Both the position numbers and the translations under genes were made by a program. The notes under the pieces were generated by a model. The model ran no database searches. It was not told the origin of the DNA and saw only the letters and a program-made list of their open reading frames with translations. DNA of 64,000 nt from an uncultured Granulosicoccus sp. (GTDB lineage: Bacteria > Pseudomonadota > Gammaproteobacteria > Granulosicoccales > Granulosicoccaceae), in contig CANLXI010000014.1 of the NCBI GenBank assembly GCA_947495035.1, forward strand, positions 62,001 to 126,000. The letters run 5' to 3'. Shown here one piece after another: positions 54,702-64,000 of this stretch. Numbering within the stretch: the stretch's first letter is position 1; each line of letters begins with the position of its first letter.

Positions 54702-54935
54702 ATGATTCTGCAACCACCGATAACACTGATTTCCAGCCTCGTCGTGCTGTTGGCCCTGTCCGGCTGTGGCAACAAGGGAGACCTGTACCTGCCGGATGAT
54801 CCGGTCATTCAGCAGGATATGGAACAATTGCAGCGTGTCCTGGATATCGACGAAGTACCGGTGGCGGAGCCAGTGGAAGTGGACGATGAGCAGATCGAGG
54901 ACAAACCGGCAAAGAAGGATACCGCGAAACCCTGA
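54702..54935 (+). CDS. lptM: LPS assembly-associated lipoprotein LptM (YifL-like)
   Basis: The 77-residue precursor has a signal peptide with lipobox LALSGC followed by GNKGDLYLPDD, matching the short conserved region of LptM/YifL (CG-x-KGPLYLP). The rest of the mature part is acidic and low complexity. LptM associates with LptD-LptE to promote outer-membrane maturation in E. coli. It precedes lysA, dapF and xerC, as yifL precedes dapF-xerC in E. coli. Confidence 0.9.
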   Translation: MILQPPITLISSLVVLLALSGCGNKGDLYLPDDPVIQQDMEQLQRVLDIDEVPVAEPVEVDDEQIEDKPAKKDTAKP

Positions 54936-55040
54936 ACCGACAGGCTGGACGCCGCGGCGGCCGCCAACCCGAATACCGACGCCTCGACTGTCGATCGGCA
55001 GACTCGAGCCCAAACCGATTTCACCTGAAGACCCCATCGC

Positions 55041-56288
55041 ATGACTGCCTTCTACCGTCAATCCGGATCGATGATGAGCGACCGGAAATCCCTGAGTTCG
55101 CTGGCTGATGAGTTCGGCACACCCCTGTATGTCTACAATCGGGGTGCCATCGAGCATGCCTGGCAGGAATTCGAAACGGCCCTGCAGGGGCATCGTCATC
55201 TGATCTGCTATGCCGTCAAGGCCAACAGCAATCTGGCCATCCTGAATATTCTGGCCCGCCTCGGATCAGGTTTCGACATCGTCTCGGTGGGCGAGCTCAG
55301 ACGGGTGCTGGCAGCCGGCGGACAGGCCGATCGCATCGTGTTCTCGGGGGTGGGCAAGAGTGCTGCGGAAATGGCCGCCGGACTGGAAGCGGGCATTCGC
55401 TGCTTCAATGTCGAGTCCGATGCCGAGCTCGATCGCCTGGCCGAGGTGGCGGCGGCTCACGGTGTCGTGGCACCCGTTTCCCTGCGCATCAATCCCGACG
55501 TCGATGCCCAGACACACCCCTATATCTCCACCGGTCTGAAGGAAAACAAGTTCGGTATCGGCATGAGCCATGCCATGGACAGTTACCGGCGCGGTGCGGA
55601 GCATGCCAGCCTGGCGATCAAGGGCATCGACTGTCACATCGGCTCCCAGTTGACGAGACTCTCACCCTATGCCGATGCCGTTGCATTGCTGATCGACATG
55701 GTCGATCGACTGGCCGATGAGGGCATTCGACTGTCACACCTCGATGTGGGGGGCGGCCAGGGTATAGCCTACTCCGAGGACGAGGCCAGCCTGGATATCG
55801 GTGCCTGGGCGGATTGCGTGATCCAGGGCATCGGCGACAGGGATCTGGAAATCATGGTGGAGCCGGGGCGTTACGTGGTCGGACAGGCCGGCGTGCTGCT
55901 GACACGGGTGGAATATCTGAAGAACAATGAAGATCGCCATTTTGCCGTGGTCGATGCGGCCATGAACGACCTGATTCGCCCGGCCTTGTACAGCGCCTGG
56001 CAGGCCATCGAGGAAGTGGAGACACTGCCGCGAGAGTCACAGGTGTATGACGTGGTGGGGCCGATCTGCGAATCTGCCGATTTTCTCGGCAAGCAACGTT
56101 CGCTGGCCATTGCACAGGACGATCTGCTGTGTGTGCGATCGGCCGGTGCCTATGCCGCAGTCATGAGCTCCAACTACAACACGCGGGCACGTGCAGCCGA
56201 AGTCATGGTCGATGGTGACGATGCCCATCTGGTGCGTGCCCGGGAAAACATCGAGGACTTGTTTGCCAACGAGTATCTGTTGCCATGA
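55041..56288 (+). CDS. lysA: Diaminopimelate decarboxylase
   Basis: The 415-residue PLP enzyme has the PLP lysine K60 in CYAVKANSN, and [17 protein letters not shown] and [16 protein letters not shown] in the barrel. [12 protein letters not shown] carries the glycine loop for the cofactor phosphate. It converts meso-DAP to lysine. A second start (MSDRKS at 55074) is possible. Its stop overlaps the dapF ATG, so the last two steps around meso-DAP are encoded together. Confidence 0.96.
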   Translation: MTAFYRQSGSMMSDRKSLSSLADEFGTPLYVYNRGAIEHAWQEFETALQGHRHLICYAVKANSNLAILNILARLGSGFDIVSVGELRRVLAAGGQADRIVFSGVGKSAAEMAAGLEAGIRCFNVESDAELDRLAEVAAAHGVVAPVSLRINPDVDAQTHPYISTGLKENKFGIGMSHAMDSYRRGAEHASLAIKGIDCHIGSQLTRLSPYADAVALLIDMVDRLADEGIRLSHLDVGGGQGIAYSEDEASLDIGAWADCVIQGIGDRDLEIMVEPGRYVVGQAGVLLTRVEYLKNNEDRHFAVVDAAMNDLIRPALYSAWQAIEEVETLPRESQVYDVVGPICESADFLGKQRSLAIAQDDLLCVRSAGAYAAVMSSNYNTRARAAEVMVDGDDAHLVRARENIEDLFANEYLLP

Positions 56289-57124
56289 CAGCGATCACCT
56301 TCACCAAGATGCACGGCCTGGGCAATGACTTCATGGTCATTGACAATCAACAGCAGAACATCCAGTTCGAGCCCGAGCTGATTCGCAGGTTGTCGGACAG
56401 GCATACCGGCATCGGTTTCGATCAGCTGCTGGTGGTCGAGCGTCCCTCGGTGGCAGAAGCCGAGTTCGACTATCGGATCTTCAATGCCGATGGCGATGAG
56501 GTGGAGCATTGCGGCAACGGCGCGCGCTGCTTTGCACGTTTTGTCAGCGATCGAGGCATGACGCAGAGCCGTGTCATCCAGGTCAACACCAGCGGCGGTC
56601 TGATCACCCTGCGGCTGCAGGACGACGGGCAGGTAATGGTGCAGATGGGGGTACCGGTCTTCAACCCTGCCGGTGTGCCGTTTCTGTCCGAGGACGTGGA
56701 GGCCGCCCTGTATCACGATCTGCAGGTGGGTGGGGAGCTGTATCGGGTCGGGGTGGCCAGTATCGGTAATCCGCATGTACTGCTGCAGGTCGATGATGTC
56801 GACCTGGCTGATGTGGAAAGACTGGGACCGTTGGTGGAGAGTCACCCGCAGTTTCCGCGACGCGTCAATGTCGGATTCATGCAGATCATCGATCGCCAGC
56901 ATGTGCGTCTGCGCGTGTTCGAACGCGGTGTCGGCGAGACGCAAGCCTGTGGCAGCGGAGCCTGTGCTGCCGTGGCCATTGCGCATCGTCAGGGCCTGCT
57001 TGACAAAACGGTGTCCGTGACCTTACCCGGTGGTGAGTTGAAAATACATTGGCCAAATGAAAACTCATCAATTGAAATGACGGGCCCATGTTCTACAGTC
57101 TTTGAAGGACACACGAGAATGTAG
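56285..57124 (+). CDS. dapF: Diaminopimelate epimerase
   Basis: The 279-residue cofactor-independent epimerase has its two catalytic cysteines at C76 (EHCGNGARC) and C222 (QACGSGAC). [15 protein letters not shown] is the typical N-terminus. It makes meso-DAP from LL-DAP for peptidoglycan and lysine. It overlaps lysA by 4 bp and precedes the DUF484 gene by 6 bp. Confidence 0.97.
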   Translation: MTAITFTKMHGLGNDFMVIDNQQQNIQFEPELIRRLSDRHTGIGFDQLLVVERPSVAEAEFDYRIFNADGDEVEHCGNGARCFARFVSDRGMTQSRVIQVNTSGGLITLRLQDDGQVMVQMGVPVFNPAGVPFLSEDVEAALYHDLQVGGELYRVGVASIGNPHVLLQVDDVDLADVERLGPLVESHPQFPRRVNVGFMQIIDRQHVRLRVFERGVGETQACGSGACAAVAIAHRQGLLDKTVSVTLPGGELKIHWPNENSSIEMTGPCSTVFEGHTRM

Positions 57125-57130
57125 AAAAAA

Positions 57131-57910
57131 ATGCAATCCGAACAATCTGATCTGGGCCACGCTTTGAGCGATGAAGACGTGCTTCGGTATCTGGGGGGCA
57201 ACCCCGAGTTCTTCGTCAACAACCAGGACATCCTGCCCAGGCTGCGAATTCCCCATGAGTCCGGCAAGGCCGTTTCTCTGATAGAAAGGCAAGTGAGCGT
57301 ACTGCGTGGCAAATGCAGCACGCTGGAAAACAGTCTGCGGGATCTGATTGCGGTTGCCCGCGAAAACGAATCCCTGCATCAGCGGTTGCATCTGCTGCTG
57401 CAGGAAATCATCTCCACTCGCTCACTGGACCAGATCGTCACGCTGACCCGCAACAGTCTGCGGGAGAATTTCAATGCCGATGATGTGCATGTGCTGCTGT
57501 TCGCCAGCAAGCCCAGGGCACCGAGAAAGTCGGCCAGCAGCAAGGCCGGTGGCAAGAGCACCACGCCTCGAACCCGCAAACAGAAGCCGGTGGAAGGCAT
57601 GCAGATCATCGCTCACGATGATCCATCCATTGCGCTGTTCGATGAGCTATTTGCCGGTACGGACACGCTGTGCGGATTACCCAGTGAAGAGCATCTGGCC
57701 TGTTTCGTCGGTCAGGACTACGCCAACATTGCCTCGGCGGCGATGATTCCCCTGCAGCACAAGAACCGACTCGGTGTGGTCATGCTCACCAGTCGTGATG
57801 AATCACGGTTTGCCTCCGGCAAGGGGGTGATGTTCCTGAATCAGCTGGGACAGCTGCTGAGCCGGCGGCTGCAGACCTACGGCACCATCGTGCCAGTGAC
57901 GCCCGAGTGA
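57131..57910 (+). CDS. DUF484 family protein (YigA-like)
   Basis: The 259-residue protein begins with the DUF484 pattern EDVLRYLGGNPEFFVNNQDI then LRIPHESGKAVSLIERQVS. It is followed by a coiled segment and a GAF-like C-terminal half containing SAAMIPLQHKNRLGVVMLTS. An insert rich in Lys/Ser/Arg (about residues 130-155) is unusual. DUF484 genes nearly always lie between dapF and xerC; function unknown. Confidence 0.88.
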   Translation: MQSEQSDLGHALSDEDVLRYLGGNPEFFVNNQDILPRLRIPHESGKAVSLIERQVSVLRGKCSTLENSLRDLIAVARENESLHQRLHLLLQEIISTRSLDQIVTLTRNSLRENFNADDVHVLLFASKPRAPRKSASSKAGGKSTTPRTRKQKPVEGMQIIAHDDPSIALFDELFAGTDTLCGLPSEEHLACFVGQDYANIASAAMIPLQHKNRLGVVMLTSRDESRFASGKGVMFLNQLGQLLSRRLQTYGTIVPVTPE

Positions 57911-58899
57911 AAATGGACAGCGGCGAGCAGTCTGGCGGCGGTGTCACGGCGGACCTGTCGCCCGACGGCGCCGAGTCCGAGGCGGTATCGGTGTTCGATT
58001 CAGCGATCGAGCGATACCTCGAGGAGTTGCGAGTTGCCCGGCGCAGCTCGCCACATACGGTAAGCAATTACGCTCGTGACCTGCGAGCTGTCGCAGGCTC
58101 GGCGCTGAGCAGGGGAATCGACGGCTGGCAGTCACTGCGCAGCGATGACGTGCGGGCCATCATTGCCGAGCAGCATCGCAGCGGCATTTCCGGACGCAGT
58201 CTGGCGCGTCGCCTGTCAGCGTTGCGCGGTCTGTACAACTTCCTGCTGGGAGCCGGTGAGTGTGATCTGAACCCGGCCCAGGACATCCTGGCCCCCAAGG
58301 ACAAGAAAGCCCTGCCGTCCACGCTCGATCCGGAGGAAGTCAGCCGACTGCTGGCGCAGAATCTCAATGATCCGATGATCTGTCGGGATCTGGCCATGTT
58401 CGAACTGATGTACTCCTCCGGTTTGCGACTGGCCGAACTGGTCGGCATCGACCTGGCCGATCTGGATCTGAGCGTTGGTCAGGTTCGGGTCACCGGAAAA
58501 GGCGGCAAGGTGCGTGATCTGCCCGTCGGCGAACATGCGGTCAAGGCGATCAACAAGTGGCTGGGCTATCGTCGCAGTCTGCCGGGCGCTGATGAACGGG
58601 CTGTCTTCCTCAGTACCCGCGGCAAGCGCATTGCCCCCAGAACCGTGCAGATGCGACTGAAGAAGCTGGCCGAGTCCCAGGGACTGGATCGAGACTGCTA
58701 TCCGCACATGCTGCGTCATTCCTTCGCCAGTCATCTGCTGGAGAGCAGCGGTGATCTGCGCGCAGTGCAGGAGCTGCTGGGCCATGCCGACATCAGTACC
58801 ACCCAGATCTACACCCATCTGGATTTCCAGCATCTGGCGCAGGTGTACGATGAAGCGCACCCGCGGGCACGGCGCAAGAACGTGAAGGAAGACAGCTGA
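57907..58899 (+). CDS. xerC: Tyrosine recombinase XerC
   Basis: The 330-residue recombinase has the SAM-like N-terminal domain and the catalytic domain. The catalytic domain has Arg in SSGLRLAELVGID, Lys in GKGGKVRDLPV, HMLRHSFASHLL (His-x-x-Arg), LLGHADISTTQIYTH (His and the nucleophile Tyr). It acts with XerD at dif to resolve chromosome dimers. It overlaps the DUF484 gene by 4 bp at a GTG; an ATG six bases later is possible. The first 30 residues are an acidic extension. Confidence 0.95.
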   Translation: MKMDSGEQSGGGVTADLSPDGAESEAVSVFDSAIERYLEELRVARRSSPHTVSNYARDLRAVAGSALSRGIDGWQSLRSDDVRAIIAEQHRSGISGRSLARRLSALRGLYNFLLGAGECDLNPAQDILAPKDKKALPSTLDPEEVSRLLAQNLNDPMICRDLAMFELMYSSGLRLAELVGIDLADLDLSVGQVRVTGKGGKVRDLPVGEHAVKAINKWLGYRRSLPGADERAVFLSTRGKRIAPRTVQMRLKKLAESQGLDRDCYPHMLRHSFASHLLESSGDLRAVQELLGHADISTTQIYTHLDFQHLAQVYDEAHPRARRKNVKEDS

Positions 58900-58923
58900 C
58901 CGAGCTGGACGGCGTTGGAACGC

Positions 58924-60471
58924 TCAGCCGTCGGTCAGTGAGAACTGGCTGAACAGACCGTTGGTCTGCAGGCACTTGCGCAGCTGTACCTTGCGCGAGC
59001 GTCCGCCCTGGGAGGCGGTGAGGCGATCGCCGGATTGATAGAGATAGCAGGGCAGCAGAATGGTCTGCATCACGGCCCGCTGCACCTTGCAGGCAATGAT
59101 CAGTGCATTTTCCCCGACTGCACGGGAGTCGACTTCGTTCAGAGCACTCGATGATGGCGGCTGAATGCCGGCATCCCGTGGACGTTCCCGGGTGACATTG
59201 ACCGGCAGAACGCTGATGGCCAGTATCTCCACGCCCATGCTGATACCTTCGGTGCCGCGGGCATGCACCCATCGCACGACCCCCAGCAGCGCATTGATCT
59301 TGCTGCTGTTGCGCTCTTCCGGCGTTCTGAGTGGCTTGTTGGGTTCGGTGATGCTGATCAATTCGCCCACCTGAACCAGTCCTGCCCGACACTGTTCATT
59401 GATCAGGGACATGCCTTGAGATGACTGGTTGACGACTATCCAGCCGGACTGTTCCTGACTGGGGGTGTCGTCAGGGCGGTAGAGCAGGTGAGCGCAGACT
59501 TCCTTGTGGCCGAACACGACTCGGCGCGGTGCATGCTGGATCTGCCTGGCAGTGCGACGATGCCGGGCACGTGACAGGGCCACATGCAGACGGGCCAGCG
59601 ACTGTCGCTCGAGCACATCGCTGCCCAGAACACCGGTCGGGTTGGGACGAATCCGGGCGGAAAACTTGTCGATCCGGTACAGCAGAGGCGCCACGCTGAA
59701 CCAGCGCAGCTGTTCCGGATGTTCCGCCAGCAGACTCCTTGCCGGTTCCGGTCTGGATCCCTGAATCAGATTGACGGCAAAATCGGTCGGTTGCAGCGTG
59801 TCGCTGCTGCGTCCTTTCTCGATATGAATGTCGGCCACGCTGCTGCGCAGGAAATCCAGCACCAGTTGCAGCTGACGGGCTCGTTGCTGGGTCAGGTCGG
59901 CCACGCTGACCAACAGGATGAAACGGTAGTGATCCTGCAGCGACAGCAGTTCGGAACCCTGACGAGCCGACAGCAATCGGTGCTCTTCGGCCAGTGCGTA
60001 GAGCTGATGGGCATCCTGGATGAGGGCATCGGGGATGCGCCGGTAGGCGTGTGCAACGGACTCTGCCTGTCGGGCAAGAGCCTGCATGGCACGACGTGCA
60101 TCATCGGCCAGCGGTGCTTCACTGTCAGAGAGCAGGATCTTGAAGGCAAAGGCCTCTTCGCGCAGCAAGGCATCACGCAGCCGGGCATTGCGGGAGAATT
60201 CGCGAGTCAGCGGCAGGGGCTGGGCATGACTGAGTTCGCTCAGATGCACATGCAGCTCACGCAGCACCGGTATGAAACAGCTGATGACAGCGCGTCGCTG
60301 GTCGACATCGTTGTGCAGGCGGTTACTGTGCTTGAGTCCGCGATACACTTCACGGGCATCCGATTCCGCCTCCAGAGGACGCAGATCCTTCAGCCAGGCG
60401 GCCACACCATCGGGATTGACCGGAAAGCTGCCGGTATCGGCTACCGTGCGGTGTGGGACAGTGAGTTGCAT
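58924..60471 (-). CDS. PilZ-like domain protein, possible cyclic-di-GMP effector
   Basis: About 515 residues from ATG 60471. The N-terminal part is helical with [11 protein letters not shown] and [12 protein letters not shown], a pattern I associate with proteobacterial proteins of unknown function. The C-terminal 180 residues contain [27 protein letters not shown] and [20 protein letters not shown]. This fits a PilZ beta-barrel, with the D/N-x-S-x-x-G and late GVEI strands. The RxxxR arginines of c-di-GMP binding are not clear (candidates in HAPRRVVFG). It is convergent with xerC and divergent from hslV. The GGDEF-EAL protein in the window could be a partner (inference). Confidence 0.6.
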   Translation of the reverse strand: MQLTVPHRTVADTGSFPVNPDGVAAWLKDLRPLEAESDAREVYRGLKHSNRLHNDVDQRRAVISCFIPVLRELHVHLSELSHAQPLPLTREFSRNARLRDALLREEAFAFKILLSDSEAPLADDARRAMQALARQAESVAHAYRRIPDALIQDAHQLYALAEEHRLLSARQGSELLSLQDHYRFILLVSVADLTQQRARQLQLVLDFLRSSVADIHIEKGRSSDTLQPTDFAVNLIQGSRPEPARSLLAEHPEQLRWFSVAPLLYRIDKFSARIRPNPTGVLGSDVLERQSLARLHVALSRARHRRTARQIQHAPRRVVFGHKEVCAHLLYRPDDTPSQEQSGWIVVNQSSQGMSLINEQCRAGLVQVGELISITEPNKPLRTPEERNSSKINALLGVVRWVHARGTEGISMGVEILAISVLPVNVTRERPRDAGIQPPSSSALNEVDSRAVGENALIIACKVQRAVMQTILLPCYLYQSGDRLTASQGGRSRKVQLRKCLQTNGLFSQFSLTDG

Positions 60472-60582
60472 GGCGATGAGGCTATCACACGCAACAGTGC
60501 CTGGTCCGGCACCAGAACACGCACTTGTGTGAGCTTGTCGGAATATTCTGCACTGGCCGGCCTGATGCCGCGACTCTGGTGT

Positions 60583-60625
60583 CCTGTCCGAGGCAGAAAT
60601 GGCGGATCTGGCCGGTTCGGACAGG
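60583..60625. repeat. Inverted repeat in the hslV/PilZ-like divergent region
   Basis: CCTGTCCGA (60583-60591) and TCGGACAGG (60617-60625) are perfect 9-bp arms with a 25-nt loop. They lie in the 279-bp space between the divergent PilZ-like and hslV genes. This could be a regulator binding pair or an RNA hairpin. I did not find a convincing heat-shock sigma32 promoter for hslV. Confidence 0.5.
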
Positions 60626-60750
60626 GTGTCGTGCAGTTTCGCTTGCCGCTGTCCGGGCGAGCAACAGGTACACTGCACGTACTTGCAGCAGTAGACTGCC
60701 AACGACTTGCGCATTTTCGTCCGAAAATGTGCCCAATGAGGATTGATGCA

Positions 60751-61290
60751 GTGGAACAGTTCCGCGGAACCACGATCTGCTCCGTACGCCGGGGCAACCA
60801 GGTGGTCATCGGTGGCGATGGCCAGGTGAGCATGGGCAATGTGATCATGAAAGGCAACGCCCGCAAGGTGCGACGCCTGTATCGCGACAAGGTGCTGGCA
60901 GGCTTCGCCGGCGGTACGGCCGATGCCTTTACCCTGTTCGAACGCTTTGAAGCCAAGCTGGAAGCACACGGAGGTCAGCTGACGCGCGCCGCCGTGGAGC
61001 TGGCAAAGGACTGGCGAACCGATCGCATGCTGCGTCGGCTGGAAGCCCTGCTGGCGGTTGCCGATGATACGGCATCTCTGGTGATCACCGGTAACGGTGA
61101 CGTGATCGAACCGGAAAATGGCCTGATTGCCATCGGCTCGGGGGGAGACTATGCCAAGGCTGCGGCACGAGCCCTGCTGGATCACACCGAATTGTCTGCA
61201 CAGGAGATTGTGCGCTACAGCCTTGAAACGGCGTCAGACATCTGTATCTATACGAACAACAATCTGACGATAGAAACTCTGGATTTTTAG
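60751..61290 (+). CDS. hslV: ATP-dependent protease proteolytic subunit HslV
   Basis: The 179-residue threonine protease starts at a GTG (GAGGA 8 bp upstream) giving [19 protein letters not shown]. The catalytic Thr of TTICSVRR must be exposed by removal of a short propeptide, as in other HslV proteins with an EQF-type start. Conserved [26 protein letters not shown] and DWRTDRMLR follow. An ATG 15 bases upstream is also possible. It forms the two-ring protease core used by HslU, encoded next. Confidence 0.95.
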   Translation: MEQFRGTTICSVRRGNQVVIGGDGQVSMGNVIMKGNARKVRRLYRDKVLAGFAGGTADAFTLFERFEAKLEAHGGQLTRAAVELAKDWRTDRMLRRLEALLAVADDTASLVITGNGDVIEPENGLIAIGSGGDYAKAAARALLDHTELSAQEIVRYSLETASDICIYTNNNLTIETLDF

Positions 61291-61296
61291 ATCACC

Positions 61297-62628
61297 ATGT
61301 CCAACATGACTCCGCGCGAGATCGTACAAGAGCTCGACAAGCACATCATCGGTCAGGCCAATGCCAAGCGTGCGGTGGCAATTGCCTTGCGCAACCGCTG
61401 GCGTCGGCAACAGCTGGACGAGACTCTCAAGAACGAGATCACGCCCAAGAACATCCTGATGATCGGGCCGACCGGCGTTGGCAAGACGGAAATTGCCCGA
61501 CGTCTGGCCAAACTGGCGAATGCCCCGTTCATCAAGGTGGAGGCCACCAAGTTCACCGAAGTGGGCTACGTCGGACGCGATGTCGAATCGATTATCCGCG
61601 ATCTGGCCGATGTCGCGCTCAAGGAAACGCGCGAGCAGGCCATGCAGAAGCAGCGCAATCGCGCCGAGGATGCAGCCGAGGAGCGTGTACTGGATGTGCT
61701 GCTGCCGCCGGCCAGCAATGTCGGATTCAATGTCACCGAGACCCCCGAAAGCAGCACGCGGCAGAAATTTCGCAAGAAGCTGCGCGAAGGCGATCTGGAT
61801 GACAAGGAAATCGAGATAGAGATCAGTCAGCCACAGAGCGGCGTGGAAATCATGGCACCGCCGGGCATGGAAGAGATGTCGCAGCAACTGCAGGGCATGT
61901 TCCAGAACCTGGGCGGTGGTCAGACTCGCAAGCGCAAGCTGCCGATCCGCGAAGCCATGAAGCATCTGGTGGAAGAGGAAGCCGCCAAGCTGATCAACGA
62001 TGAAGAGCTCAAGGCACAGGCACTGGAGAACATCGAACAGAATGGCATTGTCTTCATCGATGAGATCGACAAGGTGGCACGCGGCGGCGAGCGTGGCAGC
62101 GGGGTGGATGTCTCGCGTGATGGGGTGCAGCGCGACCTGCTTCCCCTGATCGAGGGCAGTACCGTGTCCACCAAGTTCGGCATGGTCAAGACCGATCACA
62201 TCCTGTTCATCGCCTGTGGTGCCTTCCACTTGTCCAAGCCCTCCGATCTGATTCCCGAACTGCAGGGACGGCTGCCGATCCGGGTGGAACTGGAAGCACT
62301 CAGCAGCCAGGACTTCCAGCGGATACTCAGTGAACCCGATGCCTCCCTGACCGAACAGGCTGTGGCCTTGCTCGGTACCGAGGAAGTCGGACTGGAATTC
62401 ACCAGCGATGGCATAGCGCGCATTGCCGAGGTGGCCTGGCAGGTCAATGAAAGTACCGAGAACATCGGTGCACGGCGTCTGCACACGGTCATGGAACGAC
62501 TGCTGGAAACCGCCTCCTTCGAAGCGTCCGACTCTGCCGGTACGACCATCAAGGTCGATGCCGACTATGTCGACGGTCATCTGGGAGATCTGGTGCAGGA
62601 TGTCGATCTGAGTCGTTACATCCTGTAA
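61297..62628 (+). CDS. hslU: ATP-dependent protease ATPase subunit HslU
   Basis: The 443-residue AAA+ unfoldase has Walker [30 protein letters not shown], Walker [10 protein letters not shown] and [13 protein letters not shown]. The C-terminal RYIL inserts into HslV to activate it. Length equals E. coli. It follows hslV by 6 bp and forms the ClpYQ protease with it. Confidence 0.97.
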   Translation: MSNMTPREIVQELDKHIIGQANAKRAVAIALRNRWRRQQLDETLKNEITPKNILMIGPTGVGKTEIARRLAKLANAPFIKVEATKFTEVGYVGRDVESIIRDLADVALKETREQAMQKQRNRAEDAAEERVLDVLLPPASNVGFNVTETPESSTRQKFRKKLREGDLDDKEIEIEISQPQSGVEIMAPPGMEEMSQQLQGMFQNLGGGQTRKRKLPIREAMKHLVEEEAAKLINDEELKAQALENIEQNGIVFIDEIDKVARGGERGSGVDVSRDGVQRDLLPLIEGSTVSTKFGMVKTDHILFIACGAFHLSKPSDLIPELQGRLPIRVELEALSSQDFQRILSEPDASLTEQAVALLGTEEVGLEFTSDGIARIAEVAWQVNESTENIGARRLHTVMERLLETASFEASDSAGTTIKVDADYVDGHLGDLVQDVDLSRYIL

Positions 62629-62652
62629 ACATCGCCGAGCAATTCAATCGAC

Positions 62653-63006
62653 ATGGCAAGACCTACCGACATCAAGCTGCATCAGAAGAGCCGGGTTCTC
62701 GAGTTGCATTTCGACGATGGGTTCGAGTGCAATCTGCCCTGCGAATATCTGCGGGTGCACTCACCTTCGGCCGAAGTGCAGGGTCATGGGCCGGGACAGG
62801 AGGTACTGCAGCATGGCAAGCAGGATGTCGGTATCTCGGCTCTGACGCCCAGCGGCAACTATGCCCTGAAGATACACTTCGACGATGGTCACGACTCGGG
62901 GCTGTTTACTTGGGAGTATCTGTACGGACTGGGCAGGCACTACGAGGAAAACTGGCAACGCTATCTGCAACGATTGGAAGCGGCTGGCAAGACCCGTCAG
63001 AGCTGA
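62653..63006 (+). CDS. DUF971 (gamma-butyrobetaine hydroxylase-like N-terminal) domain protein
   Basis: The 117-residue protein has the DUF971 pattern: LHQKSRVLELHFDDG near the start, LPCEYLRVHSPSAEVQGHG, and IHFDDGHDSGLFTWEYLYGL. It resembles the N-terminal domain of gamma-butyrobetaine hydroxylase. Genes of this family commonly follow hslU in gammaproteobacteria. A role in metal or Fe-S chemistry has been proposed for related domains, but no function is shown here. Confidence 0.9.
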   Translation: MARPTDIKLHQKSRVLELHFDDGFECNLPCEYLRVHSPSAEVQGHGPGQEVLQHGKQDVGISALTPSGNYALKIHFDDGHDSGLFTWEYLYGLGRHYEENWQRYLQRLEAAGKTRQS

Positions 63007-63121
63007 AGACTGGTCTGGCGAGATGTCAGGCCCGTATTCGGATACAAGACGAACAACATTTGGCTGAATAGCCGGACATACCAGCCATGATGCTGGTCTT
63101 TCAGGACAGGGTGGGCAGGGC

Positions 63122-63868
63122 GTGAGCGATAACAAGACACATTTCGGCTATCAGACTGTGGACGCGGAAGCCAAGGCGGGCATGGTCGGACAGGTCTTCG
63201 ACTCGGTGGCTGCCAAGTACGATGTCATGAACGACCTCATGTCCTTTGGTGTGCACCGTGTGTGGAAGCGCTTCACCATCGATCAGTCCGGTGTTCGGCT
63301 GGGACAGAGTGTTCTGGATATAGCCGGTGGTACCGGGGATCTGGCTGGCAAGTTTTCCCGTCGGGTCGGCAAGGATGGCCTGGTGATACTGGCCGATATC
63401 AATGCCTCGATGCTGAACGTCGGACGCGACAAGCTGATGGATGGCGGCGTCGTGGGCAATATCGACTACACCCAGGCCAATGCCGAGTGCCTGCCCTTCG
63501 AGGACGATACCTTCGATTGCATCACCATCGCTTTCGGTCTGCGCAATGTGACGGACAAGGACAAGGCGCTGGCGTCGATGAACCGGGTACTCAAACCCGG
63601 TGGCAGATTGCTGATACTGGAATTTTCCAAACCGGTGCTGCCATTGCTGAGCAAGGCCTACGATGCCTATTCCTTTTCGGCCCTGCCGATCATGGGCAAG
63701 CTGGTTGCCAACGATGCTGACAGCTATCGCTATCTGGCGGAATCCATCCGCATGCACCCGGATCAGGAAACGCTCAAGTCCATGATGGACGATGTCGGCT
63801 TCGGCATGACGAGTTATCACAATCTGACGGGCGGCATCGTGGCCCTGCACAAGGGCTTCAAGTTGTAG
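63122..63868 (+). CDS. ubiE: Ubiquinone/menaquinone C-methyltransferase UbiE
   Basis: The 248-residue SAM methyltransferase starts at a GTG ([13 protein letters not shown]). It has [20 protein letters not shown], motif [14 protein letters not shown] and the signature [20 protein letters not shown]. It methylates the quinone ring C in ubiquinone (and menaquinone) synthesis. A 115-bp gap separates it from the DUF971 gene. The next gene looks like ubiJ, giving the ubiE-ubiJ order of E. coli. Confidence 0.96.
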   Translation: MSDNKTHFGYQTVDAEAKAGMVGQVFDSVAAKYDVMNDLMSFGVHRVWKRFTIDQSGVRLGQSVLDIAGGTGDLAGKFSRRVGKDGLVILADINASMLNVGRDKLMDGGVVGNIDYTQANAECLPFEDDTFDCITIAFGLRNVTDKDKALASMNRVLKPGGRLLILEFSKPVLPLLSKAYDAYSFSALPIMGKLVANDADSYRYLAESIRMHPDQETLKSMMDDVGFGMTSYHNLTGGIVALHKGFKL

Positions 63869-63920
63869 ACAGACTGCCAGATCAACCCTTCCTCGACACC
63901 TGCACCCGGCCCTCCAGAGC

Positions 63921-64000
63921 ATGTCACTGCCCACACCGCTGAATGTCGCCATCGAACAAGCCATAGAGGCGCTGCTGGTACTCGATCCGGAAACTCGGGC
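63921..64000 (+). CDS. ubiJ: UbiJ-like SCP2-domain protein, N-terminal fragment
   Basis: An open frame starts at ATG 63921 and runs off the right edge (MSLPTPLNVAIEQAIEALL and LDPETR). Only 26 codons are visible. The position directly after ubiE and the helical start fit UbiJ, the lipid-binding accessory factor of ubiquinone synthesis. The call rests mainly on gene order. Confidence 0.55.
   Translation, partial: MSLPTPLNVAIEQAIEALLVLDPETR

Noticed and set aside
58924..61185. 753-residue minus ORF running through hslV
   Set aside because: The upstream part is antisense to hslV; the start at 60471 gives a normal protein.
59584..61290. 568-residue plus ORF ending in hslV
   Set aside because: Its first half is antisense to the PilZ-like gene; HslV is about 180 residues with a GTG start and RBS at 60751.

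Overview
The window is a chromosomal segment from a gammaproteobacterium and it contains the replication origin. Three blocks carry the standard gammaproteobacterial order: rpmH-rnpA-yidD-yidC-mnmE reading left from the origin, dnaA-dnaN-recF-gyrB reading right, and mnmG-rsmG-parA-parB-atpI-atpBEFHAGDC further left. On the right are prlC-ubiD, argH, lptM-lysA-dapF-DUF484-xerC and hslV-hslU-DUF971-ubiE-ubiJ. A moderately high GC content, a giant acidic calcium-type repeat protein and a long charged YidC tail would fit a marine, deep-branching gammaproteobacterium (Granulosicoccus/Chromatiales-like). That placement is inference and was not tested. Most genes are transcribed away from oriC.

Region 1-13 kb is accessory. 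It opens with the end of a DUF2169 gene and a ketosynthase-like gene that appears to have lost its catalytic residues. Both belong to a type VI secretion-associated accessory set. The matching PAAR-like (DUF4150) gene lies at 12.3-12.8 kb on the other strand. Between them are a CsbD-like stress gene, a 9.5-kb gene for a secreted thrombospondin-type-3-repeat/OmpA protein, and a ChrR-type cupin. The giant protein is the most unusual object here. It has about twenty 62-residue Cys-containing repeat units and near-identical higher-order blocks. A sorting-signal-like Gly-Cys/transmembrane/Arg motif sits inside the protein, followed by a second signal-peptide-like segment, an Asp-Ala/Asp-Gly low-complexity linker, a predicted beta-barrel and an OmpA peptidoglycan-binding domain.

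Region 13-17.4 kb holds a copper module: a CueR-type promoter with a 19-bp spacer, the copper ATPase copA, and cueR in the same transcript. A class V aminotransferase follows. Region 17.4-30 kb is the F1Fo ATP synthase operon (with a clear terminator) followed by parB, parA, rsmG and mnmG. Region 30-33.3 kb has an ABC exporter, a YafY-type regulator and a glutathione transferase-like gene.

Region 33.5-44.5 kb is the origin core. The dnaA-dnaN spacer contains four perfect DnaA boxes and a TAG-repeat (DnaA-trio-like) element. Three parS-like sites lie inside recF, about 15 kb from parAB. Region 44.5-64 kb is mostly housekeeping: an M3 oligopeptidase, UbiD, HemD, ArgH, a carboxylesterase, lysine/DAP biosynthesis, XerC, HslVU and ubiquinone genes. 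It also has a GAF-PAS-PAS-GGDEF-EAL protein and a PilZ-like protein that suggest cyclic-di-GMP signalling, and one unrecognised ORF. No tRNA, rRNA, CRISPR array, insertion sequence or prophage was seen.
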